DNA of 64,000 nt from JAWXBG01 sp044375415 (GTDB lineage Bacteria; Bacteroidota; Bacteroidia; Flavobacteriales_D; Sanyastnellaceae): NCBI GenBank assembly GCA_044375415.1, contig JBILMS010000010.1, positions 1-64,000 on the forward strand. Reading direction: 5' to 3'. Of the stretch, positions 34,802-44,019 are shown piece by piece; the stretch's first letter is position 1; the number at the start of each line of letters is the position of its first letter. A program made the position numbers and the translations under genes. The notes under the pieces are model-generated. The model made no database searches. It had not been told where the DNA came from and saw only the letters and a program-made list of their open reading frames with translations.

Positions 34802-35254
34802 ATGAAAATATTCCTTTCTGTTATTTCTCTTTTGACTTTGATGGCCTGTCAAACCGACACCCATAAAGTAGCAATAAAAGACGACTCCTCTGAGGAGCTG
34901 CAGGTTATTTCTAGCATCATGGATAAACAGCAGGAAAGTTGGAATCGCGGAAATATCGATGATTTTATGATTCCCTATTGGCATAGCGATTCCTTGCTAT
35001 TTATTGGCAAAAGCGGTGTGAACAAAGGCTGGCAGAAAACCCTTGACAATTACAAAAAATCCTATCCGACTGCGGATGCTATGGGGCGTCTGCAATTCGA
35101 AAATATTTCTATGGAAATGATAGATGAGCAGAATGCCTGGGTTTTAGGTAAATGGACCTTGTACAGAATAGCTGATACATTAAGCGGTCACTATACGCTC
35201 AACTGGCGTCAGATAAATACTCAGTGGTTTATAGTTTCAGATCATTCAAGCTAA
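34802..35254 (+). CDS. DUF4440/SnoaL-like lipoprotein
   Basis: A 150-residue product with a lipobox at LMACQTD. The mature part has the NTF2-like/DUF4440 pattern: a starting helix MDKQQESWNRGNIDDFM, then YWHSDSLLFIGKSG and a last strand QWFIVSDHSS. The fold is a small cone that binds varied ligands, so no function is assigned. It probably forms an operon with the rhomboid protease gene, which starts four bases after the stop. Confidence 0.82.
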   Translation: MKIFLSVISLLTLMACQTDTHKVAIKDDSSEELQVISSIMDKQQESWNRGNIDDFMIPYWHSDSLLFIGKSGVNKGWQKTLDNYKKSYPTADAMGRLQFENISMEMIDEQNAWVLGKWTLYRIADTLSGHYTLNWRQINTQWFIVSDHSS

Positions 35255-35258
35255 CAAT

Positions 35259-35933
35259 ATGCTGGCACAATCTCCCATTACATTTCTCATTATTGGTCTA
35301 ACTGTATTTATATCTTGGCAGGCTTTTAATAATTCGAGATTATTCGAAAAGTTACTACATTATCCATACAGAGTAAAACACAATAAAGAGTATTACAGGA
35401 TTGTATCGCATACCCTGGTGCATGCCGATTTCATTCACTTGTTCTTCAACATGTTTGTGCTGTATTCATTCGGTACAATTTTAGAAGCGGCTTTTACCAA
35501 CCCCGTTTTTTTCGCTCGATTTTTTCCGGATGTACCGCCATTTTTAGGCATTAGTGGAATCGTATCTTTTATAGTACTGTATGTTGGAGGAGCCGTTTTT
35601 GCAACCCTGCCATCACTCCGAAAACATGGCGATAATTACGGATACACGAGCGTAGGTGCCAGCGGTGCAGTTTCGGCATTGCTTATGGCTTTCATGTTTA
35701 TGTTTCCAACCATGCAGATTGCAATCATGTTTATACCCATGCCGGCTTACGTTGGTATAATCGTATTTTTTGTAGCTGAGTTTTTAATGATGAGAAGCGG
35801 TAAAACAAACATTGCTCACGATGCACACATCTGGGGAGCGATTTATGGATTCCTCTTTATCGTTTTAACGAGACCTATTTTTTTGTCGAAGTTCGTCACC
35901 TCGATCAGCGATGCATTAAGCAATATTTTCTGA
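35259..35933 (+). CDS. Rhomboid family intramembrane serine protease
   Basis: A 224-residue multi-pass protein. The rhomboid catalytic Ser135 is in SVGASGAVSAL, and His190 is in HDAHIWGAIYG. The oxyanion-binding Asn is in HLFFNMFVLYSF. It cleaves membrane proteins within or near the membrane. It has six or seven hydrophobic stretches and acts in the inner membrane. It is the second gene after the lipoprotein at 34802. Its substrate is unknown, and the T9SS-related proteolysis seen for some rhomboids is only a possibility. Confidence 0.92.
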   Translation: MLAQSPITFLIIGLTVFISWQAFNNSRLFEKLLHYPYRVKHNKEYYRIVSHTLVHADFIHLFFNMFVLYSFGTILEAAFTNPVFFARFFPDVPPFLGISGIVSFIVLYVGGAVFATLPSLRKHGDNYGYTSVGASGAVSALLMAFMFMFPTMQIAIMFIPMPAYVGIIVFFVAEFLMMRSGKTNIAHDAHIWGAIYGFLFIVLTRPIFLSKFVTSISDALSNIF

Positions 35934-35940
35934 GGGCGGA

Positions 35941-36264
35941 CTAGTTAGCCCTTTCTTTAAAAATGTAGACCTCTTCGTTTTCGCGTTTCATGTAGAAATT
36001 TTCGCGAGCAAATTTTTCGAGGTTTGTGGTATTAGAACTTAGTTCGTGAAGGTCCTGACGTATACGTTGATTTTCGGCCTGCAACTTGGTCAATTCCACT
36101 TTGATTTCCCCCAATTCAAAACGTTTACCAATTATGTAAAAAAGATCTATGGGACTGAAAAAGCTAACCCATACCAAAAACAAGCCGCCGGCCAAAACGA
36201 ATTTGTTTTTGAGGAATGAGGGAATCTTCTTTTTCACAGACCAAAAGTGGCCTTTTATCTTCAT
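35941..36264 (-). CDS. FtsB/DivIC-like septum formation initiator
   Basis: A 107-residue single-pass protein: a basic N-terminus, one membrane segment (FVLAGGLFLVWVSFF) and a coiled coil (ELGEIKVELTKLQAENQRIRQDLHELS) followed by EKFARENFYMKRENEEVY, a pattern typical of FtsB/DivIC. ATG 36264 gives a standard short N-terminus. Such proteins help assemble the divisome at midcell. It ends seven bases from the end of the convergent rhomboid gene and is followed by no obvious hairpin of its own. Confidence 0.85.
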   Translation of the reverse strand: MKIKGHFWSVKKKIPSFLKNKFVLAGGLFLVWVSFFSPIDLFYIIGKRFELGEIKVELTKLQAENQRIRQDLHELSSNTTNLEKFARENFYMKRENEEVYIFKERAN

Positions 36265-36316
36265 GCACAATCCTCGGGTCAAACAGATTATTCACATGTC
36301 CGGGTTGATGAACCCC

Positions 36317-36345
36317 AAAAAAAAGGCGACCCACATGGATCGCCT
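36317..36345 (-). terminator. Rho-independent terminator of the choice-of-anchor B gene
   Basis: Read on the minus strand, a 9-bp stem with one G-U pair (AGGCGATCC with GGGTCGCCT), a 4-base loop and a run of eight T residues follows the gene that ends at 36366. Confidence 0.9.
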
Positions 36346-36365
36346 CTTAATGTTTTTCTAAAAGA

Positions 36366-38345
36366 TTATCTTACCACGAAAGAAACTCTTTCGCCTTCAC
36401 TGCTTTCGATAAAGTAAACACCACTTTCCAATTTTGAAACATTGTACTGGAAAGTAATTTTTCCTTGATTTGAGAATTGATCCACCTTCTGACCCAAGAT
36501 ATCGAAGATCGTGTAATGGGTCACCCCGTTTTCGGAAACTACATTCAACACATCTGAACTTGGATTTGGGTACACTATAAATGAGGCTTCGTTCTTTTCA
36601 TTTATGGAAACAAAAATCACACTGAAATCACTGATGCTAGAGTATGGTCCATCACCGCATGTATTGTGAGCTTTTACTCTCCAGAAATATTCACCTTCCG
36701 GAAGGTTGGAAGGATAGTCGTAGGTGTTGGTAAGTACCACTTCTTCATCTACGATATCTGCAAAACTTATATCAGTAGCAAGTTGAAAGGTATAATAGTC
36801 AACGCTTTCTTGTTCCGACCAAGTAAACGAAATATCGGCAGAGGTGAGAAGTGTCGCACCAATCATAGGCGACATATTGGATGAGGCTTCAGGAGCACCG
36901 GCAGATATTGTGAAGTCAAGTGGAAATTCGTATTGAGTACCAAAAGTGGTATTCAAAACTAAATTACCGGAGTAAACCCCGGGAGCAAGAGAAGTAAGTC
37001 CACTTATAGTGAGGTTGGTTTCAAAAGGAGAAGCAAGTGAACCGGGATTAGAAATAGAAATACCGTTAATTCCTTCTATATCGATGGTCACATCTGAGAG
37101 TAATTCAGCATTCACATCGAGCATGAATTCAACTTCGTCTACACCACACAATTCCCAGTTATTTTGACTTAACAAAACCATAGTGGGGCGCAAAATAAAA
37201 ATCCCTGTGTACATGTCGGTAGCAATTAAAGTTCCACTAGGGAAATAGGGATAGTTCGCCCAAGTACCGGAGAACTGCGCATTGTCATTGGCAGGATACA
37301 AGTCGAAGAATGCAGACTCACTCAAAAGTCCGTCATCAATTTTCGAAGCGTCGAGAACTCGAATTCCACTTCTATAATTACTTTCAAAAACAAACTGATC
37401 TAATACATACAGGTTGTGATCAATCGAGGTATTGCTAGATTGATAAAACCCCATGTAATTCGGATTATCCAGATCCAACATATCAAAGATGTGCGTTCTT
37501 GTTCCTACTTCAAGTTCCATTTCATCCAATTCGTCGTTGAATAAAAAGTAACGCATATCTTTTGTAAACCAACCTTGGTGGGTGTATCCATCGTCTTCAT
37601 ATCCATTAACCGATACCGCATAGCAATCGGATTTATCAGTGCAATCCACAACAGTTACGGCATCTTCGTTGCAAGCCACGGCAATTTCCTTTCCGAGATA
37701 GTCGTTGTCCGGGCCACTATAAATAACGGGAGTGCATTCATGTGTATAGCCATCAGCGCTAAAACCACCTGCAAGCGTGGGATTCAATGGATCTGTAATG
37801 TTCACAATGTGCAATCCACCGGAGAAAGTGTTAGAACCTGTGCAATAAGCAAAAGGTGAATCAGGGTTGATTCCAATGGTATGACAATTTCCAAATCCAT
37901 CGTAGTGAGCAGTTTCATCAAAATCCACGGGAATATCCACTGCATTTTCCATTTCGTACAGATCAAAAACCTGCATGCCATGTCCGGGAGCCTCACTTAC
38001 AACAAAACAATAGTGATCGTACGTTTTGATTCCTCTCCACAAACTTGGAATGGTATGCGTAGGAAGAAACCCAACGTAAACCGGGGACACAGGGTCTGTG
38101 ATATCTAAGAAAGCCGTTCCATTGGAGCAACCGATCAAAGCATATTCTTTTCCGGTATTCGGAGATACCCAACCCCAAATATCATTGGTGTTGTCGCCAT
38201 TGCCAATATCCTCCAACAGGACGTGCGCATATAGATCTACTAGATGACAAGGGAATTGCCCGGCCATTCCATCGACGCATGGAGTCTGAGCATGAAGGGC
38301 TCTAACCCCTAAAAGGGCCAATGTAAATGTGTAAAGTTTAAACAT
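36366..38345 (-). CDS. Choice-of-anchor B (LVIVD) family protein with T9SS type A sorting domain
   Basis: The 659-residue exported protein starts at 38345 with a signal peptide (TFTLALLGVRALHAQ). An in-frame start at 38387 would overlap the next gene and hide the signal. Residues about 20-400 contain LVIVD-type repeats (FLDITDPVSPVYVGF, HIVNITDPLNP) that form a propeller typical of the choice-of-anchor B family. A fibronectin-like region follows, and the last 80 residues have the sorting signature FIVYPNPSSDVLNVV, then ESGVYFIES. It should be exported by T9SS. Its biological role is unknown. It lies 19 bases downstream of the antitoxin-like gene. Confidence 0.88.
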   Translation of the reverse strand: MFKLYTFTLALLGVRALHAQTPCVDGMAGQFPCHLVDLYAHVLLEDIGNGDNTNDIWGWVSPNTGKEYALIGCSNGTAFLDITDPVSPVYVGFLPTHTIPSLWRGIKTYDHYCFVVSEAPGHGMQVFDLYEMENAVDIPVDFDETAHYDGFGNCHTIGINPDSPFAYCTGSNTFSGGLHIVNITDPLNPTLAGGFSADGYTHECTPVIYSGPDNDYLGKEIAVACNEDAVTVVDCTDKSDCYAVSVNGYEDDGYTHQGWFTKDMRYFLFNDELDEMELEVGTRTHIFDMLDLDNPNYMGFYQSSNTSIDHNLYVLDQFVFESNYRSGIRVLDASKIDDGLLSESAFFDLYPANDNAQFSGTWANYPYFPSGTLIATDMYTGIFILRPTMVLLSQNNWELCGVDEVEFMLDVNAELLSDVTIDIEGINGISISNPGSLASPFETNLTISGLTSLAPGVYSGNLVLNTTFGTQYEFPLDFTISAGAPEASSNMSPMIGATLLTSADISFTWSEQESVDYYTFQLATDISFADIVDEEVVLTNTYDYPSNLPEGEYFWRVKAHNTCGDGPYSSISDFSVIFVSINEKNEASFIVYPNPSSDVLNVVSENGVTHYTIFDILGQKVDQFSNQGKITFQYNVSKLESGVYFIESSEGERVSFVVR

Positions 38346-38364
38346 GTATGATTTGATTTGCAGG

Positions 38365-38628
38365 TTACCAATTTTCTGAAAGCTCATCCAATTCCTCTAG
38401 GGTCAACGTTTGTCCCTCTTTGAATTGACGCATGGCTAATTCGAAAGTATTTACAAGCTCGGTGCGAGAAACCCTAGTGCCGTTTGGCTTTTGACCAATC
38501 ACTTTTGCATTACTGAATTTCTCCGATTCAATTTGTTGAATCAAAGATTTAAGTCTCTTAAAAATTTCTAGGTCATCTTGTTGAACGACCCATTCTATAA
38601 TGTCGAGTTTTTCTCTTGCGGATGCCAT
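38365..38628 (-). CDS. Antitoxin-like small protein without a partner
   Basis: An 87-residue acidic-basic protein: an N-terminal helical stretch (REKLDIIEWVVQQDDLEIFKRLKSLI), a central basic part, and a C-terminal NTFELAMRQFKEG...TLEELDEL helix. This arrangement resembles small Bacteroidota antitoxins, where the N-terminus dimerises and the tail binds a RelE-type toxin. No toxin-sized gene lies beside it on either side, so the role is uncertain. It ends 19 bases before the choice-of-anchor B gene, and the two may be co-transcribed. Confidence 0.55.
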   Translation of the reverse strand: MASAREKLDIIEWVVQQDDLEIFKRLKSLIQQIESEKFSNAKVIGQKPNGTRVSRTELVNTFELAMRQFKEGQTLTLEELDELSENW

Positions 38629-39029
38629 ACGTTTCTTTTAGCGGCGGGAAGGTACTACGCGAACCTGACTGCCTGTAGTACCCAACCCAATTTATATTGC
38701 ATTTTTCTCATGTCTAAGTACGACTTACAGAAGGATTCCTAAGCACAACAAAATAGGTTTAAGCTATTGATAGATAGAGTTATATCTAATTCTTTTTTAT
38801 GAATGTTGATTGTTTCAAGTTGACGGAAGGCCTTAAAAATTCGATGTATAACCGTATTTGCACATCCAAACGATTTATTTCTTCGACGAAGGTCATTTTA
38901 GAGCATGTTTATAAACTGAACATGCCTATTGTCGGGACATTGCCGATGAAATCTTTTCTTTGTAATGTATCTTTTTACTGAAACTCTCCGTAGAAAATCG
39001 CAGTATTTGCATCCACCTATCCCAAAAAT
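38629..39029. other. Intergenic region, 401 bp, with one inverted repeat
   Basis: No convincing gene lies here. A 60-codon open frame at 38799-38981 has poor codon use and no recognisable sequence. A 7-bp inverted repeat, GCATGTT (38903-38909) with AACATGC (38919-38925) and a nine-base spacer, could be an operator or a weak hairpin. A GTATTTGC-like sequence at 39010 is a possible -7 box for the lipoprotein gene at 39030. Nothing else stands out. Confidence 0.4.
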
Positions 39030-39920
39030 ATGAAACGTGAATCCTCCCGCTTGTTAATCTTCCTCTTTATCGGAACTGCTTTTGCATTTGCCGGATGTGA
39101 GGAAAAATCAAACACGCACAATCCCCAAACTGAATCGAAAGACTCTGTGCAAGTTTCAACATCCGGCACATTTTTAATGGATGGAGAAATTTTCTCTATC
39201 CCGTCGCCGGTTCAAACTGCAATGCTTCTTAAGAAAGAACAAATTGCCTTTAATAAGGATATCTTAAATCCTATTGAAAATCGAGGAAAGTATGTTACCG
39301 AATCACAAAGAGCTGTCAACTTAGGGGTTTATGGCGCTGATCTGGCTTACATTTCTTGTTTCAAAAATCCTCAAATGAGTAGGACTTATTTTGATGTGGT
39401 TGGTAAACTATCTGCGGAAATGGGCGTTCTGGATAACATCGACAAAAAATTGGTAGAGCGTTTTGTAAACAACGTTGAAAACGGAGATTCGCTTTTGGCC
39501 TTGAATGCAGATTTTTATCGCGCCGGTGATCGTTATCTGAAGAACAACGCAAATACGAAGACGGCCGTTTTGATATTACTAGGAGGTTGGGCAGAAGCTC
39601 TTCACCTGTCCATTCAATCCTTAGGAACAAATGCCGCAATCCGTCAGCGAATTGGTGAGCAAAAGGATGCATCAGCAAGTTTGGCAAAACTCATTGGCTC
39701 AATGAACGATAGCAGTTTGGATGCCGTGAAAAAATCTCTTTCTGATTTATCCGCAGCGTTTGCCGAATTGAAGTCAACTTATGAATACAAGCAACCTATA
39801 GTGGATGCTCAGGAACATAAAACCTATCTTACAAGTCGCACATTAATTGCAATGGACGATAGTGAACTAGCCGAAATAGCTTCATTAGTAAGCCAACTCA
39901 GAACGAACATTATTCAATAA
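39030..39920 (+). CDS. Predicted lipoprotein, all-helical
   Basis: A 296-residue protein with a lipobox at FAFAGCEEK. The mature region is helical and includes NLGVYGADLAYISCFKNPQMSRTYF and GGWAEALHLSIQSL, phrases seen in many Bacteroidota lipoproteins of unknown function. It is envelope-anchored. It lies nine bases upstream of a small exported protein gene, which suggests a two-gene operon. Confidence 0.75.
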   Translation: MKRESSRLLIFLFIGTAFAFAGCEEKSNTHNPQTESKDSVQVSTSGTFLMDGEIFSIPSPVQTAMLLKKEQIAFNKDILNPIENRGKYVTESQRAVNLGVYGADLAYISCFKNPQMSRTYFDVVGKLSAEMGVLDNIDKKLVERFVNNVENGDSLLALNADFYRAGDRYLKNNANTKTAVLILLGGWAEALHLSIQSLGTNAAIRQRIGEQKDASASLAKLIGSMNDSSLDAVKKSLSDLSAAFAELKSTYEYKQPIVDAQEHKTYLTSRTLIAMDDSELAEIASLVSQLRTNIIQ

Positions 39921-39929
39921 TCCACCCCT

Positions 39930-40346
39930 ATGAGAAGATATTTTTTCCTACTGGCAGCCCTTTTTGGAATGTCCGCATTAAACGTTTCTGCGCAATGCGA
40001 CAAAGTAACGGAAGACTGCGCCGAGTTCATAAATAAAGAGTACATCAGCGATGGCCAGGCTTATTGGGCACTGATCAAAAAAGAAGATGTTGCCGAATTT
40101 CAGACAACCTTGTTTGGGGGCAACACATATAGAATCGCCGCCTGCAGTGGCATGAAAGGCTCGGTAGTTTTTAAAGTGCTGGATCAAGAGAAAAACGAAT
40201 TGTTTTCGAGCAGCGATTTTGGAAACGCTCCTTTTTGGGACTTCGTAGTTGAAGGCACCATCACTGTAAATATAGAAGCTACACTCGACCCAACACGCAA
40301 CTCCGATAGTGGTTGTGCTGTATTGTTGATCGGCTTCAAAAAATAG
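39930..40346 (+). CDS. Small exported beta-sandwich protein
   Basis: A 138-residue protein with a signal peptide (LLAALFGMSALNVSAQ). The mature part has a beta-sandwich-like pattern (FGGNTYRIAACSGMKGSVVFKVLD, then EGTITVNIEA) with Cys pairs that could form disulfides. It resembles PPC-type carbohydrate- or lipid-binding folds, but the identity is not secure. Probably periplasmic or exported, and likely co-transcribed with the lipoprotein upstream. Confidence 0.7.
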   Translation: MRRYFFLLAALFGMSALNVSAQCDKVTEDCAEFINKEYISDGQAYWALIKKEDVAEFQTTLFGGNTYRIAACSGMKGSVVFKVLDQEKNELFSSSDFGNAPFWDFVVEGTITVNIEATLDPTRNSDSGCAVLLIGFKK

Positions 40347-40425
40347 TTTTTTGCGTTTGAAGACGCAGTTCTTGCTATCCTGTATTGTCTTTTCCTAGTC
40401 ATAGCGCGACAAGCACACCCTATTT

Positions 40426-43400
40426 ATGAGCGCAGGAATATTACGTGCATTGATGCAATTGTTTGCAATTATCGCCGGTGGCAACAAAGCTGCCGGTCGG
40501 GAAATTGTAGCCGTCTTTTTGCGTCAGCAACTGAACAAAGAACTAGTTCTAAAATACCTCGAGCTCTACGATCAATTTACCGATTCTTTATTCAAGAGCA
40601 AGTCATCTACCAAAGAGCATGGTGAAAAGAGGACCTCAGTAAATTCAGTAAAAATTCTTCGCATTTGCGATCAAATTAACGAAGAGCTCCAACAAAAAGA
40701 AAAGCATTATGTGTTGCTGAGGCTCCTCGAATTTATCGAAGACTTTCAAGAAAAATCAAAACAAGAATGGGAATTTCTACAGATTGTTTCCGAAGCTTTT
40801 AATATTGATCAAGAGGTCTTTCGTCATATCTGCGAACTCGTTGCAGCCACAGATGAAAAAATACCGGATCATAGTTCTTTTTTGGTAGCTTCTTCAGAGC
40901 ATCAAAGTGAACTTAAGGAAACGAGAAAAGTTACTGCCGAAGGACTCCGAGGTCATCTGCTCTTCCTGCGAATTGATGAGGCCAATATATTCTTCGTCCG
41001 TTATTTCGGGAAAGATGAAATATCACTCAATAGTCAAAGTATTTTACCGGAAAGAAGTTATGTGTTCGGCCAAGGAGCAAGTATTCGAGGCACACGTATA
41101 CAGCCGCTTTTTTATAGCGATATTCTTCATGGTTTCCTGGACAATTACGGCGATATAAAGATTATCTATCGCGCCGAAAACGTATCCTACTATTTTCAAG
41201 GTGGGAAAAAGCAAGCTCTGCACCAACTCAATATTGTGGAGCAAAGCGGAAGTCTTGTTGGGATAATGGGAGGCAGTGGAGCCGGAAAAAGTACATTGCT
41301 TAATGTGCTGAATGGTAACAACACTCCAACCTTCGGAAGCGTAACCATTAACGGTTACGACATTCATAGAGATAAAGAAAAAATAGAAGGCGTAATGGGT
41401 TATGTAGCCCAAGATGATCTTCTCATCGAGGAGCTTACCGTTTTCCAAAACTTATATTACAACGCCAAACTTTGCTTTGGAGGTAAAAGTGATGAAGATC
41501 TTGCCAAACTTGTTGATTCTACTCTCCTCTCCATTGGATTAATGGAAGTGCGCGACCTTAAAGTAGGAAGTATCCTAGATAAGGTGATTAGCGGAGGGCA
41601 GAGAAAACGCCTGAATATCGCATTGGAGTTGATACGCGAACCCTTGGTTCTTTTTGTGGATGAGCCGACCAGCGGATTATCCTCACGCGATTCAGAAAAC
41701 ATAATGGACCTTTTGAAGGAATTGACTTTGAGAGGTAAACTGGTGTTTGTAGTGATTCATCAACCAAGTAGCGACATTTTTAAAATGTTGGATAAGTTGT
41801 TTATCCTAGATCAAGGTGGATTTCCGATCTACTATGGAAATCCGGTTGAAAGCATCATTTATTTCAAGCGACTTGTAAACCAAGTCAATCTTACTGAAAG
41901 CGAATGTCCTCATTGCGGTAATGTAAACCCTGAACAGATATTTAATATCATCGAAGCGAAGGTGGTAGATGAATATGGTTATGAAACGGAACACAGAAAA
42001 ATTTCACCTCGAGAGTGGAATAATTTCTTCAACGTAATTATAGGTAATCACATTACCACACGCGATAAACAATTAGACACACCGAAGTCCCTTTTTGTTT
42101 TGCCCACTCGGATAAAACAGTTGAAGGTTTTTCTAACGAGAGAGGTTCTGAGCAAGCTATCGAATGGGCAATACATGCTTATCAATTTTTTGGAAGCTCC
42201 GGTTCTTGCCTTTGTGCTTTCATTATTCATCAAGTTTTCTCCGATGGGGAAAGCAGGAGAACATGTGTATACATTTCGCGAGAACTTAAACTTCACACAG
42301 TACTTGTTTATTTCTGTTGTTGTAGCTCTTTTCCTTGGCCTCACGGTTAGCGCCGAAGAGATTATTAAAGATCAAAAAATACTAAAACGAGAAAAATATC
42401 TTCATATCAGTCATGGAAGTTATTTAGTCTCAAAAATTCTATTGATGTTTTTTATTTCAGCCATCCAAATGCTCTCCTTTATTTTGGTTGGAAATAGTGT
42501 TTTGGAGGTTCAAGGAATGAATATGTCTTTCTGGCTTGTCCTTTTTAGTACAAGTTGTTTTGCCAACGTACTTGGATTAAATATTTCAGCAACCTTTAAT
42601 TCGGCTAAAGTCATTTATATTCTCATTCCTATCCTCATTATTCCGCAGTTATTATTCAGTGGAGTAATTGTTCGATTTGATCGATTATACCCGGCCTTAA
42701 ATTCCCAAAGTAGCGTCCCTGCTTTGGGAAATATGATGGCCTCACGATGGGCCTACGAAGCGATGGCTGTTCATCAATTTCGGAACAACGACTTCAACAA
42801 AGAATTTTTCACCATTGAGCAAGATAAAAAAATGTTTCAATGGAAAAAGGACTATTGGTTACCTGCCTTGGAATCTAAAATAGAGGAATGCAGAAAAACG
42901 TTGATCTCCGGTGAGCATGATGAGACCTTGGATTACAATTTGAAACTTATACAAAATGAGTTGACAAAAGCGACGGAAACAATACCGAATTTGCAAATCG
43001 AATCTCTCAATCGATTAAATCGTCAAGAAGTTGATACGGCACTTCTAGTAGATTTGAGTTTGCACCTAGAGGAGCTATTTTCATACTACCGCGACAATTA
43101 TAACAAAGCGAGCGCCGAAAGCGATGAATTGTCGAAGTCCTTCATTGATACAGAGGAAAAGAAAGCGGTCTACATGGCGCAAAAGGACAAGTATTTCAAT
43201 GAGAGTCTCGAAGATTTTGTAACGAATAAAAACGACGTTGATAAGATTCTTGAGGAGGATGGGGAACTCGTTCAGAAAACGAATCTGATTTACATCAAAC
43301 CGGTTAAAAAGCACTTTTTAGGCGCGCATTTTTATGCTCCAAGCAAACATTTCTTTGGCAAACAAATAAGTACCTTATCGGCAAATGTGCTCGTATTGTG

Positions 43401-43560
43401 GTCGATGACAATACTAATGTGCATACTGCTCTTTTTCGACGGAATGAAAAAGTCGTTCGAATATTCGACCAAACTGTTTGGAAAACTCGTCCCGGATCGA
43501 AGCGAAAAGGCAAGACCGCTAAACAGAATTATTGCAATTCTTCTGTTTCGATCATTTTAA
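40426..43560 (+). CDS. ABCG-type ABC transporter with N-terminal TerB-like domain
   Basis: A 1044-residue fusion. Residues about 1-145 are helical and TerB-like. Residues about 160-245 are a beta-rich region that could be FHA-like. The ABC domain follows with Walker A GGSGAGKST (about 282-290), signature ISGGQRKR (388-395) and Walker B LVLFVDEPTSGL. A CPHCGN pair (zinc-ribbon-like) lies near 492. The ABC-2-type membrane domain starts near 590, and a soluble charged segment (about 790-970) precedes the last helix. Such half-transporter/ATPase fusions move lipids or other hydrophobic molecules. The substrate is unknown. The last 32 bases overlap the convergent SiaC-family gene. Confidence 0.88.
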   Translation: MSAGILRALMQLFAIIAGGNKAAGREIVAVFLRQQLNKELVLKYLELYDQFTDSLFKSKSSTKEHGEKRTSVNSVKILRICDQINEELQQKEKHYVLLRLLEFIEDFQEKSKQEWEFLQIVSEAFNIDQEVFRHICELVAATDEKIPDHSSFLVASSEHQSELKETRKVTAEGLRGHLLFLRIDEANIFFVRYFGKDEISLNSQSILPERSYVFGQGASIRGTRIQPLFYSDILHGFLDNYGDIKIIYRAENVSYYFQGGKKQALHQLNIVEQSGSLVGIMGGSGAGKSTLLNVLNGNNTPTFGSVTINGYDIHRDKEKIEGVMGYVAQDDLLIEELTVFQNLYYNAKLCFGGKSDEDLAKLVDSTLLSIGLMEVRDLKVGSILDKVISGGQRKRLNIALELIREPLVLFVDEPTSGLSSRDSENIMDLLKELTLRGKLVFVVIHQPSSDIFKMLDKLFILDQGGFPIYYGNPVESIIYFKRLVNQVNLTESECPHCGNVNPEQIFNIIEAKVVDEYGYETEHRKISPREWNNFFNVIIGNHITTRDKQLDTPKSLFVLPTRIKQLKVFLTREVLSKLSNGQYMLINFLEAPVLAFVLSLFIKFSPMGKAGEHVYTFRENLNFTQYLFISVVVALFLGLTVSAEEIIKDQKILKREKYLHISHGSYLVSKILLMFFISAIQMLSFILVGNSVLEVQGMNMSFWLVLFSTSCFANVLGLNISATFNSAKVIYILIPILIIPQLLFSGVIVRFDRLYPALNSQSSVPALGNMMASRWAYEAMAVHQFRNNDFNKEFFTIEQDKKMFQWKKDYWLPALESKIEECRKTLISGEHDETLDYNLKLIQNELTKATETIPNLQIESLNRLNRQEVDTALLVDLSLHLEELFSYYRDNYNKASAESDELSKSFIDTEEKKAVYMAQKDKYFNESLEDFVTNKNDVDKILEEDGELVQKTNLIYIKPVKKHFLGAHFYAPSKHFFGKQISTLSANVLVLWSMTILMCILLFFDGMKKSFEYSTKLFGKLVPDRSEKARPLNRIIAILLFRSF

Positions 43561-43906
43561 AAGGGAGAGAAATAATAGCTTCGTAATCTTCTCCGGCCTC
43601 CAACATGTCCTCGTCGTCTTGCTCGTAGTACCAATGAATAGTAACTTTTTTGCCAAGAGCTTCAAGTTTTTTGAACAGGTCGAGCAGGCATTTGGAGCTA
43701 CTCGTATTAAAGTACTCCAACTGAATATGCACGTTGGTGTCTTCTTTACCGAGACTCTCGTAGTTTTCCACCCATTCGATCAGCGGTTTATAAAACTCAA
43801 GAGAATTCTCGGGAATTGAGCGTCCTTTAATTTCAAGATGTCCATCGGCAGCGACGAATCGAACAGATGGAGTCTTTGAGGTGGCTATTAGATTGATATC
43901 CGGCAT
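43529..43906 (-). CDS. SiaC family regulatory phosphoprotein (DUF1987)
   Basis: A 125-residue protein with the family core GRSIPENSLEFYKPL, LEYFNTSSSKCLLDL (Thr68, matching the phospho-threonine site reported for Pseudomonas SiaC) and WYYEQDDEDMLEAGED. In Pseudomonas, unphosphorylated SiaC activates the diguanylate cyclase SiaD, and the SiaB kinase phosphorylates SiaC. No siaA, siaB or siaD gene is in this window, so its partner here is unknown. Cytoplasmic. Its 3' end overlaps the end of the ABC transporter gene by 32 bases on the opposite strand. Confidence 0.88.
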   Translation of the reverse strand: MPDINLIATSKTPSVRFVAADGHLEIKGRSIPENSLEFYKPLIEWVENYESLGKEDTNVHIQLEYFNTSSSKCLLDLFKKLEALGKKVTIHWYYEQDDEDMLEAGEDYEAIISLPFKMIETEELQ

Positions 43907-43989
43907 GGCTAACTATTGAGTGGCAAATATGAAACAGAATATTGGCTTTAGTTGATAAGATGTAAAGTTTTTAAAGAGACGGCGGTTTA

Positions 43990-43997
43990 TATCTTCG
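43990..43997 (+). promoter_or_regulatory. Putative -7 box TATCTTCG
   Basis: TATCTTCG lies 22 bases upstream of the methyltransferase ATG at 44020, with a TTTT at 43968-43971 as a weak -33 box (18-base spacer). Confidence 0.5.
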
Positions 43998-44019
43998 CCA
44001 TTCTGTTTCAATCGGTAGT

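Noticed and set aside
38365..38628. A complete toxin-antitoxin system at this antitoxin-like gene
   Set aside because: No toxin-sized gene is adjacent on either side, so only the antitoxin-like half is supported.
38799..38981. A 60-codon plus-strand open frame in the 38.6-39 kb gap
   Set aside because: It has no recognised motif, no good start signal and poor codon use, and its frame is not longer than chance in AT-rich DNA.
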